A stretch of 64,000 nucleotides of DNA from Kalmusia sp. IMI 367209 (lineage: Eukaryota > Ascomycota > Dothideomycetes > Pleosporales > Didymosphaeriaceae), in contig JAPEUQ010000023.1 of NCBI GenBank assembly GCA_027946365.1, positions 248,001 through 312,000 of the forward strand, read 5' to 3'. Below, in pieces: positions 33,962-45,470 of the stretch. The translations under genes were made by a program, and so were the position numbers. How positions within the stretch are numbered: position 1 is the stretch's first letter; the number at the start of each line of letters is the position of its first letter. The notes below the pieces were generated by a model, which had not been told where the DNA came from, searched no databases, and was given only the letters and a program-made list of their open reading frames with translations.

Positions 33962-36132
33962 TTTTGCTTGCACCCGTGCTGTTTTTGTACTGAGCTCAGG
34001 GAATGGCGACTCGCTCGAAATTAGATGCTCAACGTCGCTGACATTGAGATACTTGGGGTTGCACTGTGACAGACTCGTGATGCCTAATAAACGCATCGTT
34101 GTCTCCATTTCATCCTTCATGACTATACGTTTTAAGTGATTAGTCCATATATCGCGATATGTACTGGGTATTGCACTAGACTCACTATCAATGAAGTGTT
34201 CGACACCTTCTTGCCCATACGTCAGAGAGTAAAGGAAAGGTCGACCCATTCCAACAGCCCTTGCACCGAGGCATAGAGCTTTAATAATATCAGTACCACG
34301 TCGGATGCCGCAGTCAACGAATACTTCAAGATGTTCAAAGACCTCGGGATGATAGCGTCGAATCTCCATGAGAGTCAAGAGTGATGGTGGTGATCTAACC
34401 TATGGTTAGCAGATGATCCCAAAAAGTATTCGAAGGGGTTTACTGACGTATCAAGATTTCTGCCACCATGATTGCTGATAAAGATACCGTCCCTAAGTAG
34501 CGAGAAATCAGCGGTTGTCAAAGAGTGGGAATGAGTACCTCGTATATGCCTCTATCAAGCGAAACAGCAGTATTCTTTCGCAATGTAGACATTTCCATTG
34601 ATACCCGGACCATACATACAACCCATGCTTCATAGCTAAAACCGCATCCTCTGCCGATTGGACACCCTTTGCAACTATTGGAAGCTTGGTAGACTGTCGG
34701 AGCCAGGCGATATCGTTCCAATTGAACGTCGCATCGATATAACCGCCCTAAAGTGAGGATAATAGTTAATGAATGTTTCTTTTTTGAAGAAGTAGGGGAA
34801 GTGATGCAAATGGAAGGAGACAATAGGAGGTTCGAAAGATTCGCACATCACGCCCATAAAGTACTAATGTCGCTTACCATTGTTCGACCAAGACCTCCTC
34901 CTAAGGTGACCATTTAGCGTATGTACCATTGCAAAGCCAGGGAGATTTACCTTTGCTGTCATTCGTAGCTTGTGCGCCACTCATAGCGGCCTTTGTAAAG
35001 GTTGCAGATTCAACCTTGACCCTTTCGTCCGCTTCCCTCTTTCCTTGGACTGGTCCGTCGATGGTAAACCAGATGCCTTTCATGCCACTTCGTTCCGCGT
35101 CTTTAAGGAGCATCTCCGAAGCCTGCCGATCTTTGTTGACATAAAGCTGGAAGAAAAAAGGTATTGATCCAGACTGTACGCTTGCTGTAATCTCCGACAT
35201 AGTGAATGAGGCATTTGTGGATATCTATACTCTTTAGCATTTGATATTGAGTGGGTGTACAGTACCAGGACACAATTCTGAAGACTTATTGTGAGCGGAA
35301 TTAACCCAAGGTGCATAGTATACACGCAGACCATCTCCAGGCTTTTGCCCCGTACTGTATGTTGTCCTTACACATTGTGCAACACCGAACTTTTCACAGC
35401 CTTTGGCGAGCGCTAATTCTCCATCCGGGTGCGCCAATCTAGCCATGGCAGCAGGGCTCACGAAGAAAGGGAGTTTGACATCGTGGCCCAAGATTTTTGT
35501 CTTAGTATCCACATCGCGGATGTTGCGTAGTAATCGGGGACGAAACCAAATCCTATCGAAGATAGATCTATTTGCATCGCGCGTGACCAAGTTTGTTGCA
35601 GCTGAGGAGTAGAAGGCCCACGCCTTTTTTGTCAACGACTTCTCCGCAACAGCTTCAAAGTCGTAGCTGTTGATTATTGAACTCAAGTCCGCTTTTGCTC
35701 CTATCTTTAGCTTTGGCTGGGCACCCTCTGTTGGTGGCGGCTTCAGTAGGTCCGTCGCAGTCTTCGAGTCGATTTTGCCCATGCGCTTTGCGGATCCGAG
35801 AGTTTTAGCGATCAAGGAAGGTGAGTGGACAGAGCTGTATGCAAGCGAGGCGTCGTGCCCTGCATGCTTGTATATGACTGAGGGTGTCAGCAAGGGCATC
35901 TATATCTATCTTCAGACTTACTATCAGTTCCGCCTGGATGCTGCGGTACGAAATCTGTTATATCTGAAATTCAGGGTCAGTGTAACCCACAAAAGTAGGT
36001 CAGAGTACCATGTGTCTTTTCAATGGTATATTGGCCTTTCGTACCCCAAACCACGTCGTCGACAACGATCCAGCAATCCTGCTCGCTAGAGTGTTGTTTG
36101 ATTTCTTCCACAGAGACAATTGGATTCGACAT
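33956..36132 (-). CDS. Cytochrome b5/FMN-dependent 2-hydroxyacid dehydrogenase (flavocytochrome b2 type)
   Basis: Eight exons: 36132-36045, 35963-35922, 35877-35372, 35224-34951, 34900-34878, 34747-34620, 34492-34448 and 34394-33956; 514 aa. Residues 1-75 are a cytochrome b5 heme domain (EEIKQHSSEQDCWIVVDDVVW, with the axial HPGG motif in exon 2 and GHDAS after it). The FMN domain follows: RPRLLRNIRDVDTKTKILG, FFVSPAAMARLAHPDGE, then WFTIDGPV and the catalytic-base motif ISNHGGR, ending with GCGIRRGTDIIKALCLGA-type phosphate-binding residues. Members oxidise L-lactate or other L-2-hydroxyacids to 2-oxoacids. No mitochondrial presequence is obvious, and an N-terminal frame extension is possible only upstream in intron-like sequence. 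Divergent from the DenD-like gene. Confidence 0.92.
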
Positions 36133-36597
36133 GCTTTTCGGGCTACGAGCACACGTCAAGACCGGAAACAGGAATTTCCTTCGACAGAGATTCAATGCTG
36201 TCGAAGCCCGTGATTATTTACGCCAACACGAAGGTTGGTGGATGTTGCACCCGCCCCCACTACACGCCGGTAAGTGGGTCCGGCGAGAACTCCGATGCTT
36301 CGCTGTCTACTGCGAAAGGCGACTGGCTTCCGGGCTCTAATTCGCTCATCTGCCTCCCCGCCCTTTTCCTGTCCGCCGAAGTGGCCAGCAGACGCCGACA
36401 CTCGCTGATACTGCCATGTGCGGATCGGGTAATCGCGCCCGTTGGCAACCCTAGACCAAACAAATATACCCGGATGGAAGCGTGTATTACTATGGTACCT
36501 TTGTTACCTCTTAACTTCAAGTTCCACTGAGTGGTGTTCTAAAAAACATTGCTGTCTCTGGAACTTATTTTCTTCTTGCACAAGGTTTACGATCACC
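36133..36597. promoter_or_regulatory. Divergent promoter, FMN dehydrogenase / DenD-like gene
   Basis: 465 bp between two divergent starts of the cluster. No frame of note. It contains the inverted CGCCGG motif listed separately. Confidence 0.6.
36265..36285. promoter_or_regulatory. Candidate Zn2Cys6 site: CGCCGG-N9-CCGGCG
   Basis: A perfect 6-bp inverted repeat around a 9-bp spacer; its core is CGG-N9-CCG, the inverted-triplet arrangement bound by dimeric zinc-cluster factors. It sits midway between two cluster genes. Confidence 0.4.
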
Positions 36598-37768
36598 ATG
36601 CGTATCCTCATTACTGGAGCTGCGGGCTTCATTGGGCAGCTCGTCGCTCAGAAACTGCTTGATGACGAGCAGGCCGCGCACTCACTCATTTTGACCGACA
36701 TAATTCTGCCGCCCATTCCATCTGAATCCAAGAATGCCGGCCGTGCGAAGGCTATCAAAGCAGACCTCTCCACAGAGTCCGACACGGTCGTTGCCAAGGA
36801 CATCGACGCCGCTTACATCTTCCACGGCGTCATGTCTTCTGGTGCCGAAGCGGATTTTGAGCTTGGGATGCGGGCGAATTTTGACGCTACTCGTGCGGTG
36901 CTCGATGCTATGCGGAAAACTTGTCCAGGAGCCAAAGTGATCTACGCGTCAAGTCAAGCAGTATACAATAACTCGGTATCACTACCCGTCACCGAGGCTC
37001 AGATGCCTCTCCCCGAGACCAGCTATGGCGCTGAGAAAATGATGTGCGAATGTGAGTGACATCATGGTACAAAGTGGTTGCATCTCGGAATAGCTCGTAG
37101 CTGCGAATGAAGTCTAAGATACTCTAGTACCTATCTCTACATGTATGGATTACACTGACTTTATATCTCTACATTCAGACCTTGTGAGCGAGTATACGCG
37201 GCGTGGTTTCATCGATGGCATCTCATTACGATTCCCCACTGTTTCGGTGCGTCCAGGTAAACCCACGGCAGCGGCGAGCTCTTTCTTGAGTGGTATGATT
37301 CGAGAGCCTATGAACGGCGTCAAATGCACTATACCCATCCAAGACCGACAGTGGAGGCACTGGCTCTGCTCACCTCGTATCCTCGTCCGGAACCTTGTGT
37401 ACTGCGCTACCGAGCTCGACTTCGATCGGCTACCCAAGTTTGATCGCAGTCTAAACGTCCCTGGAATTGGAGTCTCAGTACAAGATATGATGGATTCATT
37501 AGCAAGGATTGGAGGTGCTGATAAACTGGCCTTGGTGGAAGAGAAGGAAGAGCCAACTTTGAAGAAAATCTTGTATTCATGGCCTGCTTTGTTCGATAAC
37601 AAGAAAGCGTTAGATTTGGGTTTTATGAGAGACACAGCGTTCGACGATATAGTACAGGACTACAAGGAGACGTTGAGGGAAATTGTGGCCGGTAGAGACG
37701 TGAATGGTGACGGGACGAAAGGGAAAATCAATGGCGTGAAGGTAAATGCCGTAGAGGTTGTTGCTTGA
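36598..37768 (+). CDS. NAD-dependent epimerase/dehydratase family, DenD (erythronate dehydrogenase)-like
   Basis: Exons 36598-37051 and 37179-37768, 347 aa. The N-terminal Rossmann motif is MRILITGAAGFIGQLVAQ. The SDR catalytic residues fit YASSQAVYNN and the SYGAEKMMCE Tyr-x3-Lys. Downstream, RRGFIDGISLRFPTVSVRPGKPTAAASSFLSGMIREP is the hallmark of D-erythronate dehydrogenase-type extended SDRs, which oxidise four-carbon sugar acids at C2 or C3. The family call is strong; the substrate is inferred from bacterial DenD. It is divergent from the FMN dehydrogenase and tail-to-tail with the aldolase. Confidence 0.88.
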
Positions 37769-37875
37769 ACATCATAAATATGCTGTAATCGAGTGAGCCT
37801 ATACATAGAAAAAATAATTTTGCAACTCTATCTTCGATTTCTACTTGTGTGACCTTAATGGCAGACTTTGGTTTA

Positions 37876-38757
37876 TTACCACGCTTGCCCACTGGATCCC
37901 ATGTAGTCCATGTGCCTCTCGACAGATTTTTGCATCTCATTTGTTGCTTCTTCTAACAATGCCGTCAATGGTGTGTTAGACGCCTTTGCTGCCATGGTTT
38001 TTGTAAATTCATCGTTAATGGCGTCGTTTAGATTGATTTTCGAGACTCCGCATTGAATTACGCTCTGCAGCATTTCCTTATTGCTGAACCACTCTGTTCC
38101 CGCACCGTGCAGAACCAGATCCACCCTGTCTCCAACTTGACCATAGACGCCCTTCAGCCTTGGATAGTCTAGTTGAGGACCCTTCGGACCGTACTTGCCG
38201 TGCACGTTGCCAAACGCAGGGGCGAGCCAGTTGATGCCCAGCGAGACGAATTCTTCAGCTTGTTCAGGAGTGGTAAGAATGGCCTCCAGTCCCAGTGCCG
38301 ACACGTCGCCCACGCCGTCCTCTCCTCCATCGATCCTGCCTGGCTCCGCCTCGGTGATAATGCCCCTCTCATTGCAATACTTGACCAGCTCCTTGGTCAA
38401 GCGGAAGTTCTCTTCTTTCTCATAGTGGGACATATCCACCATGATGCCATCGAACCCGCCTAGATCGGCCGCCTTCTTGACGATTTCAGGTGTCTGCGCA
38501 TGGTCCATGTGCACGCCTACCGGCACCGTGGCATTGTCTGCGGCTTCCTTTGCGGCGTGTACAAGGATGCCGCCCGCGAAGTGGATCGCCCACGGGAAGA
38601 GCTGGATGAGCACGGGCGACTTCTTTGCCTCAGCAGCTTTGACGCTCGCGATTATGGATTCGATGTTGTAGCAGCAGATGGCGGGCACGGCATATTTGTT
38701 CTTCGCAGCATGGCTGACGATCTTGAGGGCGCGGTTCTGCGAAAGGTCTGGTGCCAT
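37876..38757 (-). CDS. Class II ketose-bisphosphate aldolase (fructose/tagatose-bisphosphate aldolase family)
   Basis: Single exon, 293 aa from the ATG at 38757 (MAPDLSQNRAL); the longer open frame upstream has no ATG. Class II zinc-aldolase motifs: VPAICCYNIESI, then VGVHMDHAQTPE (catalytic and zinc ligands), FDGIMVDMSHYEKEEN, TEAEPGRIDGGEDGVG, APAFGNVHGKYGP and LVLHGAGTEWFSN. The sequence is closer to the GatY/KbaY-like and fungal short aldolases than to glycolytic yeast Fba1 (about 360 aa). It would perform retro-aldol cleavage of a phosphorylated sugar or sugar acid. Divergent from the MFS transporter gene. Confidence 0.9.
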   Translation of the reverse strand: MAPDLSQNRALKIVSHAAKNKYAVPAICCYNIESIIASVKAAEAKKSPVLIQLFPWAIHFAGGILVHAAKEAADNATVPVGVHMDHAQTPEIVKKAADLGGFDGIMVDMSHYEKEENFRLTKELVKYCNERGIITEAEPGRIDGGEDGVGDVSALGLEAILTTPEQAEEFVSLGINWLAPAFGNVHGKYGPKGPQLDYPRLKGVYGQVGDRVDLVLHGAGTEWFSNKEMLQSVIQCGVSKINLNDAINDEFTKTMAAKASNTPLTALLEEATNEMQKSVERHMDYMGSSGQAW

Positions 38758-39301
38758 GCTGACGGCTTCGACGTGAGTGATTGCGGAGAGGTGCAAAGCT
38801 GGTGCAAAGCTGGACGGATGCGCGATTTTGTCTTTGAAAAATCTATGCCCAAAAGCCGACAGCGCGATTAACGGCCGCAATCAACTTAGATGAAGCCTGC
38901 CCACCCCGCCATGCCGCTCGGAAGGGTTCCGACGCAGTTCCGACTCATTTGCCGTCGTCCGAACGCCGCGGCGCCAGTCTCCACCCTACAAAAGCCACCG
39001 GCGATTATGCCGATGCACCTCGCTCTCAGCACCGAGGCTAGCAAGGCCATTGTCTGTTGTCGTCTGAGATCGGTGGAGCTTCCCCAGTCTCTGCCCGCAT
39101 AATGTTTCCCCGCAAATGCTGCTCCAGATCCGACAGGCTTGTTGAAGCTAGGGAGGAAGGCGCTTGCACGCGATGACCCAGTATAAGTACTCTATCCCCA
39201 TGAATGGTTGGGTTGAGTGACACGCGAGGATCGTGATATTCTCCGTCGTTTACCATCACCCTATCTCCTTCCCTCTTCTGACTCCCTGGACCTATTCAGC
39301 T
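38758..39301. promoter_or_regulatory. Divergent promoter, aldolase / MFS transporter
   Basis: 544 bp between divergent starts. It has a CGG-N7-CCG inverted triplet at 38919-38931 and a GC-rich palindrome cgccgcggcg near 38970, either of which could serve a zinc-cluster factor. No gene inside. Confidence 0.5.
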
Positions 39302-41235
39302 ATGGCGGACCGAAAATCTATCGAGAAAGTCGGGCTCGAGCAAATCGAGATGGCCAGTGGACCTCACAGCCAAGTTCCCGAAATACTGCAGAACTACTCC
39401 ACAGAGCAGCTCGCCAGCCTCGAGAAAAAACTTGTCCGAAAGATTGATTTTCGAGCACTGCCTATTCTGATTGTCCTTTTCCTTCTCAACGTTCTTGACC
39501 GGAACGCTATTGCAAATGCTCGTCTCGGAGGCTTGGAGGCATCGCTCGGCATCGACGATGTTCAATACCAGACAGCAGTGATGGTGCTTTGGGCAGGATA
39601 CATCTCTATGATGGTAAGTAGAGATATGAATACAACGTGAATGTTTCTTGGTCGCGGAATATGACTTCGCATCCGAGACGTTGACAACGTACTCATTTTC
39701 ACTCCTTTTGACTTGCGCTAATTTCGTGCCGCACCTCAGGTCCCGTCAAATATGCTCCTTTCCATCTTTAAGCCTAGGATCTACCTCCCGACCGTGGTCA
39801 TAATATGGGGCGTCGTATCGGGGGCTACAGGCTTTGTACAAAACTACGCTGGACTGGTAGCTTTACGATTCCTTGTTGGTGTGACCGAAGCGCCCTATTT
39901 CCCAGGATGCATCTTTTTTTTATCATGCTGGTACAAGAGAAGTGAGCTTCCAGGTATGTTTCCATTATATCGATGATAATGAGGTTCAACTAACAAAGCC
40001 GTTAGCTAGGATTGCTATATTTTATAGTGGTTATACCTTGTCCTCTGCCTTCGGCGGACTGATTGCAGCAGGAATCGTAGATGGTGCGTAGAACATCCCG
40101 GTGCCCGTGTACCGCTTCCAGAACTGACTTGATCTCCTTACGTTCAGGTATGGAAGGCCTTGGTGGATACGCTTCGTGGAGGTGGATCTTCATCCTCGAG
40201 GGTGCGCTAACCATCGTCATGGCGTTTGGTGGCTATGCCCTACTCCCTAATTATCCGTCAAACACCACATGGCTCTCCGCAGAGGAAACTGCAATGGCCC
40301 AGTGGCGACTGAACCGTGAAGTAGATGGTGAAAAGGACGAGGTCAAGGATTCCGTCTTCATAGGGTTGAAGAAGGCCCTCTCAGACCCCAAGGTTTACAT
40401 TCTCGTTTTGATCCAAACCTCGGCCGTCGTTTCAATGAGCTTCACCTACTTTTTCCCTTCCATTGTCAAAACACTCGGATATCCGCGAGTCGAGACGCTC
40501 CTTCTTACCGCGCCGCCTTACTTCATGGCTTTCGTCTTTTCCATCAGCAATTCCTGGCATTCTGGGCGAACAGGTGAACATTGCTTTCACATTGTGACTG
40601 CTTGCGTCATATCCGCTGTCGGCCAGCTCATTTCCATGAATACATATAGCACGGGTCCACGCTACTTCGCTATGTTTTTGCAAGCTATGGTACGTAAATT
40701 CAAATTACGGTGTGAACAGGGTGAAAGCAGACCCGGATATCTTCGCAGCAGATGAAGTCTAGATTGCCTACGCTGATATCTTGTATTCTGAGGCAACATG
40801 CTGGATTATACAGATACCAGTTTTTGGCCAATGTCTGGGTTTATGTTCGGCCACTGCGGTGGATCGTCCGAGGTACACGTGCATAGCTCAATTTTTACTG
40901 ACTTTTCTCAGGGGTCGTTTTCCGCCTTCCAACTTATCCTCTCCTGGGTCTCATTAACGATTCCTAGGCCGAAGGCAAAACGTGCAGTCGCCTTGGGATT
41001 TGCGACGGCGATTTCTAATGCGACAAACATCGCGACTGCTTACCTCTACCCTGCATGGAGTGCACCGCTCTACCGGATGGGCTGTATCGTCCTGACTGTG
41101 GCTCTTTTAGTCTGTGCCGCTGCCTCGCTGATCTTGCGATTCTGGCTGAAGAAGCTCAATCGGAAAGCCGATCAAGCTATAGGACACGAAGGTATTGAGA
41201 ACGGGACGGGGAACATGTTTCGTTACGTGCTGTGA
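39302..41235 (+). CDS. MFS transporter, anion:cation symporter (ACS/Dal5) family
   Basis: Exons 39302-39613, 39740-39953, 40006-40083, 40148-40689 and 40912-41235, 489 aa. Features of the ACS family: an N-terminal LVRKIDFRALPILIVLFLLNVLDRNAIANARLGGLE (split here as seen in exon 1), VTEAPYFPG, the WRWIFILEGALTIVMA segment, a cytoplasmic loop with WLSAEE, and SFSAFQLILSWVS in the C-half. Twelve membrane segments are expected. ACS members import organic anions such as allantoate, tartrate, nicotinate and sugar acids. The last intron (222 nt) is long for this window and contains a short open stretch that I treat as intronic. The gene closes the five-gene cluster. Confidence 0.88.
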
Positions 41236-41714
41236 GAGGTTTGATAGTAATGTAGCGGCGACGTGGGGTACCTTAAATGAGAAATGTAAGAAAAGAGATG
41301 CGAAATTACTCGAATACAGTCTGAACGCAAAGCATTTGTGTCTTCAATTGTCCCAGACAAGTATCTGTTTCGTTCTGAGGTGTCCATTGAGCCATTCACA
41401 ACCGAATCACCCCATGATACACGACACGATCAAGGATTGTCCTCACTTAGCAAAGATGGTTTTCTTTTTCTCCAACTGTGACCATCACACATATGCACGT
41501 ATGTGCCAGCCTCTGCGACGTCACGTGATGACAGCGACACACTTAACGCGCCGCGCGGGAAGGAACGACACTAACGACGTGACTTAGCGTAGCGCTCGGA
41601 CCACCGCTCCGACGCGGCATGTTCGCGCCGCGCGTGTTGCCCATCTATCTTATATGCATCGCTCGTCTTTTCTATCGAACATATGTCATAGTTTGAGGAA
41701 TAGGAGGAAACGAA
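41236..41714. other. Interval between MFS and MSH6
   Basis: 480 bp with no gene. The MSH6-proximal part is GC-rich (ACGCGCCGCGC near 41550). Confidence 0.45.
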
Positions 41715-44700
41715 ATGTCGACCCCGCGAGCTTCCTCACAGAGAAAGCAGCCAGCATCTGGCTCCCAGTCAGCCAAAAACCAGAAGTCCATACTGGGCTT
41801 CTTCCAGAAGCAGTCCACGAAATCGCCCACGCCTGCATCGTCTGACCCGACACCGGCAAAGAAGGCACTTGCGACCACGCTCTCGAAGGCGTCCTTCACC
41901 AAGGCCGAACCAACGCTTACACCCCAGCCAAGCAGCGACCCGATCGAGCACTCAAGTCCTATCAAGCAGGAACGAGGGTCTAGTTGGGGAAAGAACAAGG
42001 AGAATGGTCTGCATTCAGCCGTCACGCATCCGAATACAAAGACTGACCGCGTTTTGCCAGAGGTTGCAGGCGTCGCACAAAGTAGTCCCTCAAGAAAGGT
42101 ATACCAATGTCCGCTGTGCCCCTGTGTCAACGCTGATATGATCGATAGGCCCGGAAGGCGGTGAGCTACGCCGAGTCCGACGTTGAAGACGACGAGGTTT
42201 TCCATCCTATCGCGAATGACGCACGAAAGGGCAGAGCTACAAAACGCCGACGAGTGGTCGTAGACGAGGACTCGGATGATGATTTCGGTCTTGATGAAGC
42301 AACCCAACAGGCTATGGCCGAGGACGGTACGTGTTTCATAACTTGAATATATGAGAGCGACCCTGATGGAGGAATAGACATGGATGACTTCATCGTACCG
42401 GACGACTCGGAAGACGACGCCGTCCCTTCAAACAAACGCAAGCGCCGTCAATCATCGAAACCGAGCAAGAAAGTCCTTGCAAGCTCACCTCCTCCGTCGC
42501 CTCCATCTGCAGATATTGATAATATCGAATTAGAGGATGATATTGTCATGGCTGGAGCTTCTACTGCGCAACAATGGACATACGATCCAGAGAATCTCGA
42601 GCCATTGAAACCTAGGCAAGCTATACAAACAACCAAGAGAGACACAAAGAAAGGTAAAGCCAGACCTTCGGCCTCTGACCCTGAGAAGAGGCACATATGG
42701 CTCACGAACATCCTGGATGCGGATCGTAGGCCACCGGATCATCCAGAATACGATCGAACCACACTTTATATTCCATCCAATGCGTGGAATGTGTTTTCTC
42801 CTTTCGAGAAGCAGTATTGGGAGATCAAATGCAAATTCTGGGATTCGATTGTCTTTTTCAAGAAGGGCAAATTCTATGAGCTATACGAAAAGGATGCTGT
42901 GCTCGGCCACCAGCTATTCGATTTGAAGCTCACCGATCGTGTCAACATGTGCATGGTAGGCGTACCCGAGGCCTCACTAGATCAGTGGGCCAACCAATTT
43001 GTTGCCAAGGGATACCGAGTGGCACGGGGTAGACCAGATGGAATCTGCTCTTGCGAAAGAGATGCGAGAGAGAGATGATAAGAAGCCCGCTAAAAAGAAA
43101 GAAGAAAAGGTCATTCGACGTGAATTGGCGGCTGTCCTTACGTTGGGGACTCTTGTGGACACCGGCATGCTCACAGACGACATGTCTACATATTGCATGG
43201 CCGTCAAGGAAATTGATCGCGACAATCTACCCGCTTTCGGTGTTGCTTTCGTCGATACCTCCACGGCGCAATTTCAATTCTGCGAATTCACTGACGATAT
43301 CGATATGACCAAATTCGAGACACTCATCGCGCAAATGCGACCGAAGGAGCTGTTGATTGAGAAGTCTTGCATTTCTGCAAAGGCGTTACGAATCTTGAAG
43401 AACAACACTACACCATCCACGCTTTGGAACTATCTCAAACCCGGGAAGGAATTCTGGTCCGCCGATTCCACTATCCGCGAGATTGAACAGGCAAAGTATT
43501 ACGAATCTGCTACGGAAGAGAACATCGAAGCTTGGCCTCCCGTACTTCGCGAAGCTCGCGACCATGACTTGGCCATGTCAGCGTTTGGCGCCTTGCTGCA
43601 TTATCTTCGCATCCTCAAAATCGAACGAGACTTGATAACTCTATGCAATTTCGCTTGGTACGACCCGATCCGCAAAGCTACCAGCCTAGTGCTCGATGGC
43701 CAGAGCCTCATCAATCTTGAGATCTTTGCGAATAGTTTCGATGGCTCTACAGAGGGTACACTCTTCGCGATCCTGAACAGGTGTATCACGCCATTCGGCA
43801 AACGGCTTTTGAAACAATGGGTCTGCCATCCACTAGCGGATGCAAAGAAGATCAACGCTCGCCTAGATGCTGTTGATGCATTGAACAGTAATCCGAAAGT
43901 TACCGAGAGCTTCACTGCTTCACTAGGAAAATTACCGGATCTGGAACGATTGATTTCTAGAGTACATGCGAAGCGTTGCAGAGCTCAAGACTTTCTCAAA
44001 GTGCTGGACGGCTTCGAACAGATCGAATACACTGTATCACTACTGAAACAGTTCAGCCAAGGCGACGGAGTGATCGAGCGGCTCATCTCTTCAATGCCGG
44101 ATCTCTCTAGTGTTTTAGAAGGCTGGAAGACTGCTTTTGACCGCCATATCGCCAAATCGGAAAATACTCTTATCCCAGCCCCGGGCGTAGAAGAGGACTT
44201 CGACAATAGTCAGGAAGAAATCAGCAGCTGTGAGGCGGATTTGGATCGACTGTTGAAGAAAGCACGGAAGGATCTGTCATGTCCAGCTATCTGCTACAAC
44301 AACATCGGGAAGGAGATATACCAGCTTGAAGTCCCCAAGAAGATCAAGGTTCCCAGCAGCTGGGATCAGATGTCGTCGACTGCTAAAGTCACACGCTATT
44401 ACACGCCTGAACTGCGGATTCTCGTTCGAGCACTTCAAGAAGCACAGGAAACCCACGGACAGATTGTTCGCGATGTGGCGAATCGCTTCTACACTCGTTT
44501 CGATGAGCATTACTCAACTTGGCTGGCTGCCGTCAAAGTTATCGCTCAGCTTGACTGCCTTATTAGTCTCGCAAAAGCATCTGCTTCGCTTGGTGAACCG
44601 AGCTCCCGGCCAGTTTTCTCAGAGGCAACTCGCACTGTCCTCGAGTTCGAAGAGCTGCGACATCCCTGCATGTTGAATTCTGTGAACGACTTCATTCCCA

Positions 44701-45470
44701 ACGACATCAAACTTGGCGGCGACACTGCTAGTATCAATCTTCTCACAGGTGCCAATGCCGCTGGCAAGTCGACTATCCTTAGAATGACATGTATTGCCGT
44801 GATCATGGCACAAGTGGGATGTTATCTGCCGTGCACCTCCGCAACGCTTACACCCGTTGATCGGATCATGTCCCGTCTCGGCGCAAACGATAACATTTTC
44901 GCTTCGCAGTCAACCTTCTTCGTCGAGCTTTCTGAAACACAAAAAATTCTCGCTGAGGCTACGCCACGCTCGCTAGTCATATTGGACGAACTTGGTCGTG
45001 GCACCTCGTCGTATGATGGCGTAGCTGTCGCGCAAGCTGTCCTCCACGACATCAGCACCCGTGTTGGTTGCGTCGGGTTTTTTGCTACCCACTACCGCTC
45101 GTTAGCAAAGGAATTTGAGTTGCACCCCGAAATCGCAAACAAGCGAATGCGAATTCACGTGGACGATGCATCAAAGTCCATTACCTTTCTTTATAAGTTA
45201 GAGGATGGCGTTGCCGAAGGAAGCTTTGGCATGCACTGTGCAGCTATGTGCGGGATTCCCAGCAGAGTCATTGAGAACGCCGAAGCTGCGGCCCGGGAGT
45301 GGGAGCACACTTCGCGGCTGGGCGAGCGCATGGAAGTGAAGAAGGAGGAAGGAGGGGTGTATATCCCGCTGGGTATACAGAGTGATATTTCCTGGGCTCT
45401 GAGAGACGGCCTGGATGGCATAGGCGATCGCGCCTTGGATACTTTGAGGATGGCTCTCGCTGCCCTTTAA
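41715..45470 (+). CDS. MSH6: DNA mismatch repair ATPase MSH6, with an apparent +1 frameshift
   Basis: Exons 41715-42098, 42149-42326 and 42378-45470. The exon total is one base over a multiple of three; one extra G in the run 43026-43029 explains it, and without it the product is about 1,217 aa. N-terminus: PIP box QKSILGFF for PCNA binding, then a disordered, basic/acidic tail. Mispair domain KFYELYEKDA carries the Phe-x-Glu wedge. Connector, lever and clamp follow. ATPase: Walker A GANAAGKST (about 44750) and ILDELGRGTSSYDG. MSH6 pairs with MSH2 to recognise base mismatches and small loops. As read, translation would stop at 43078, losing all domains after the mispair domain. Confidence 0.95.
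43026..43029 (+). other. Frameshift site in MSH6 (G4 where G3 is expected)
   Basis: The upstream frame reads YRVAR and runs to a stop at 43078; the downstream frame resumes with VDQMESALAKEMRERD at once. Family members have YRVARVDQ without a gap, so one surplus G in this homopolymer is the simplest explanation. No intron can fit. Confidence 0.85.

Noticed and set aside
34520..34560. Extra exon in the FMN dehydrogenase
   Set aside because: A short acceptor-donor pair would break the conserved join GLDGIFISNHGG and the frame; treating 34619-34493 as one intron keeps both.
40752..40871. Possible extra exon in the last MFS intron
   Set aside because: An open stretch there reads like a membrane segment, but joining exon 4 directly to GSFSAFQLILSW restores the family pattern in phase 0.
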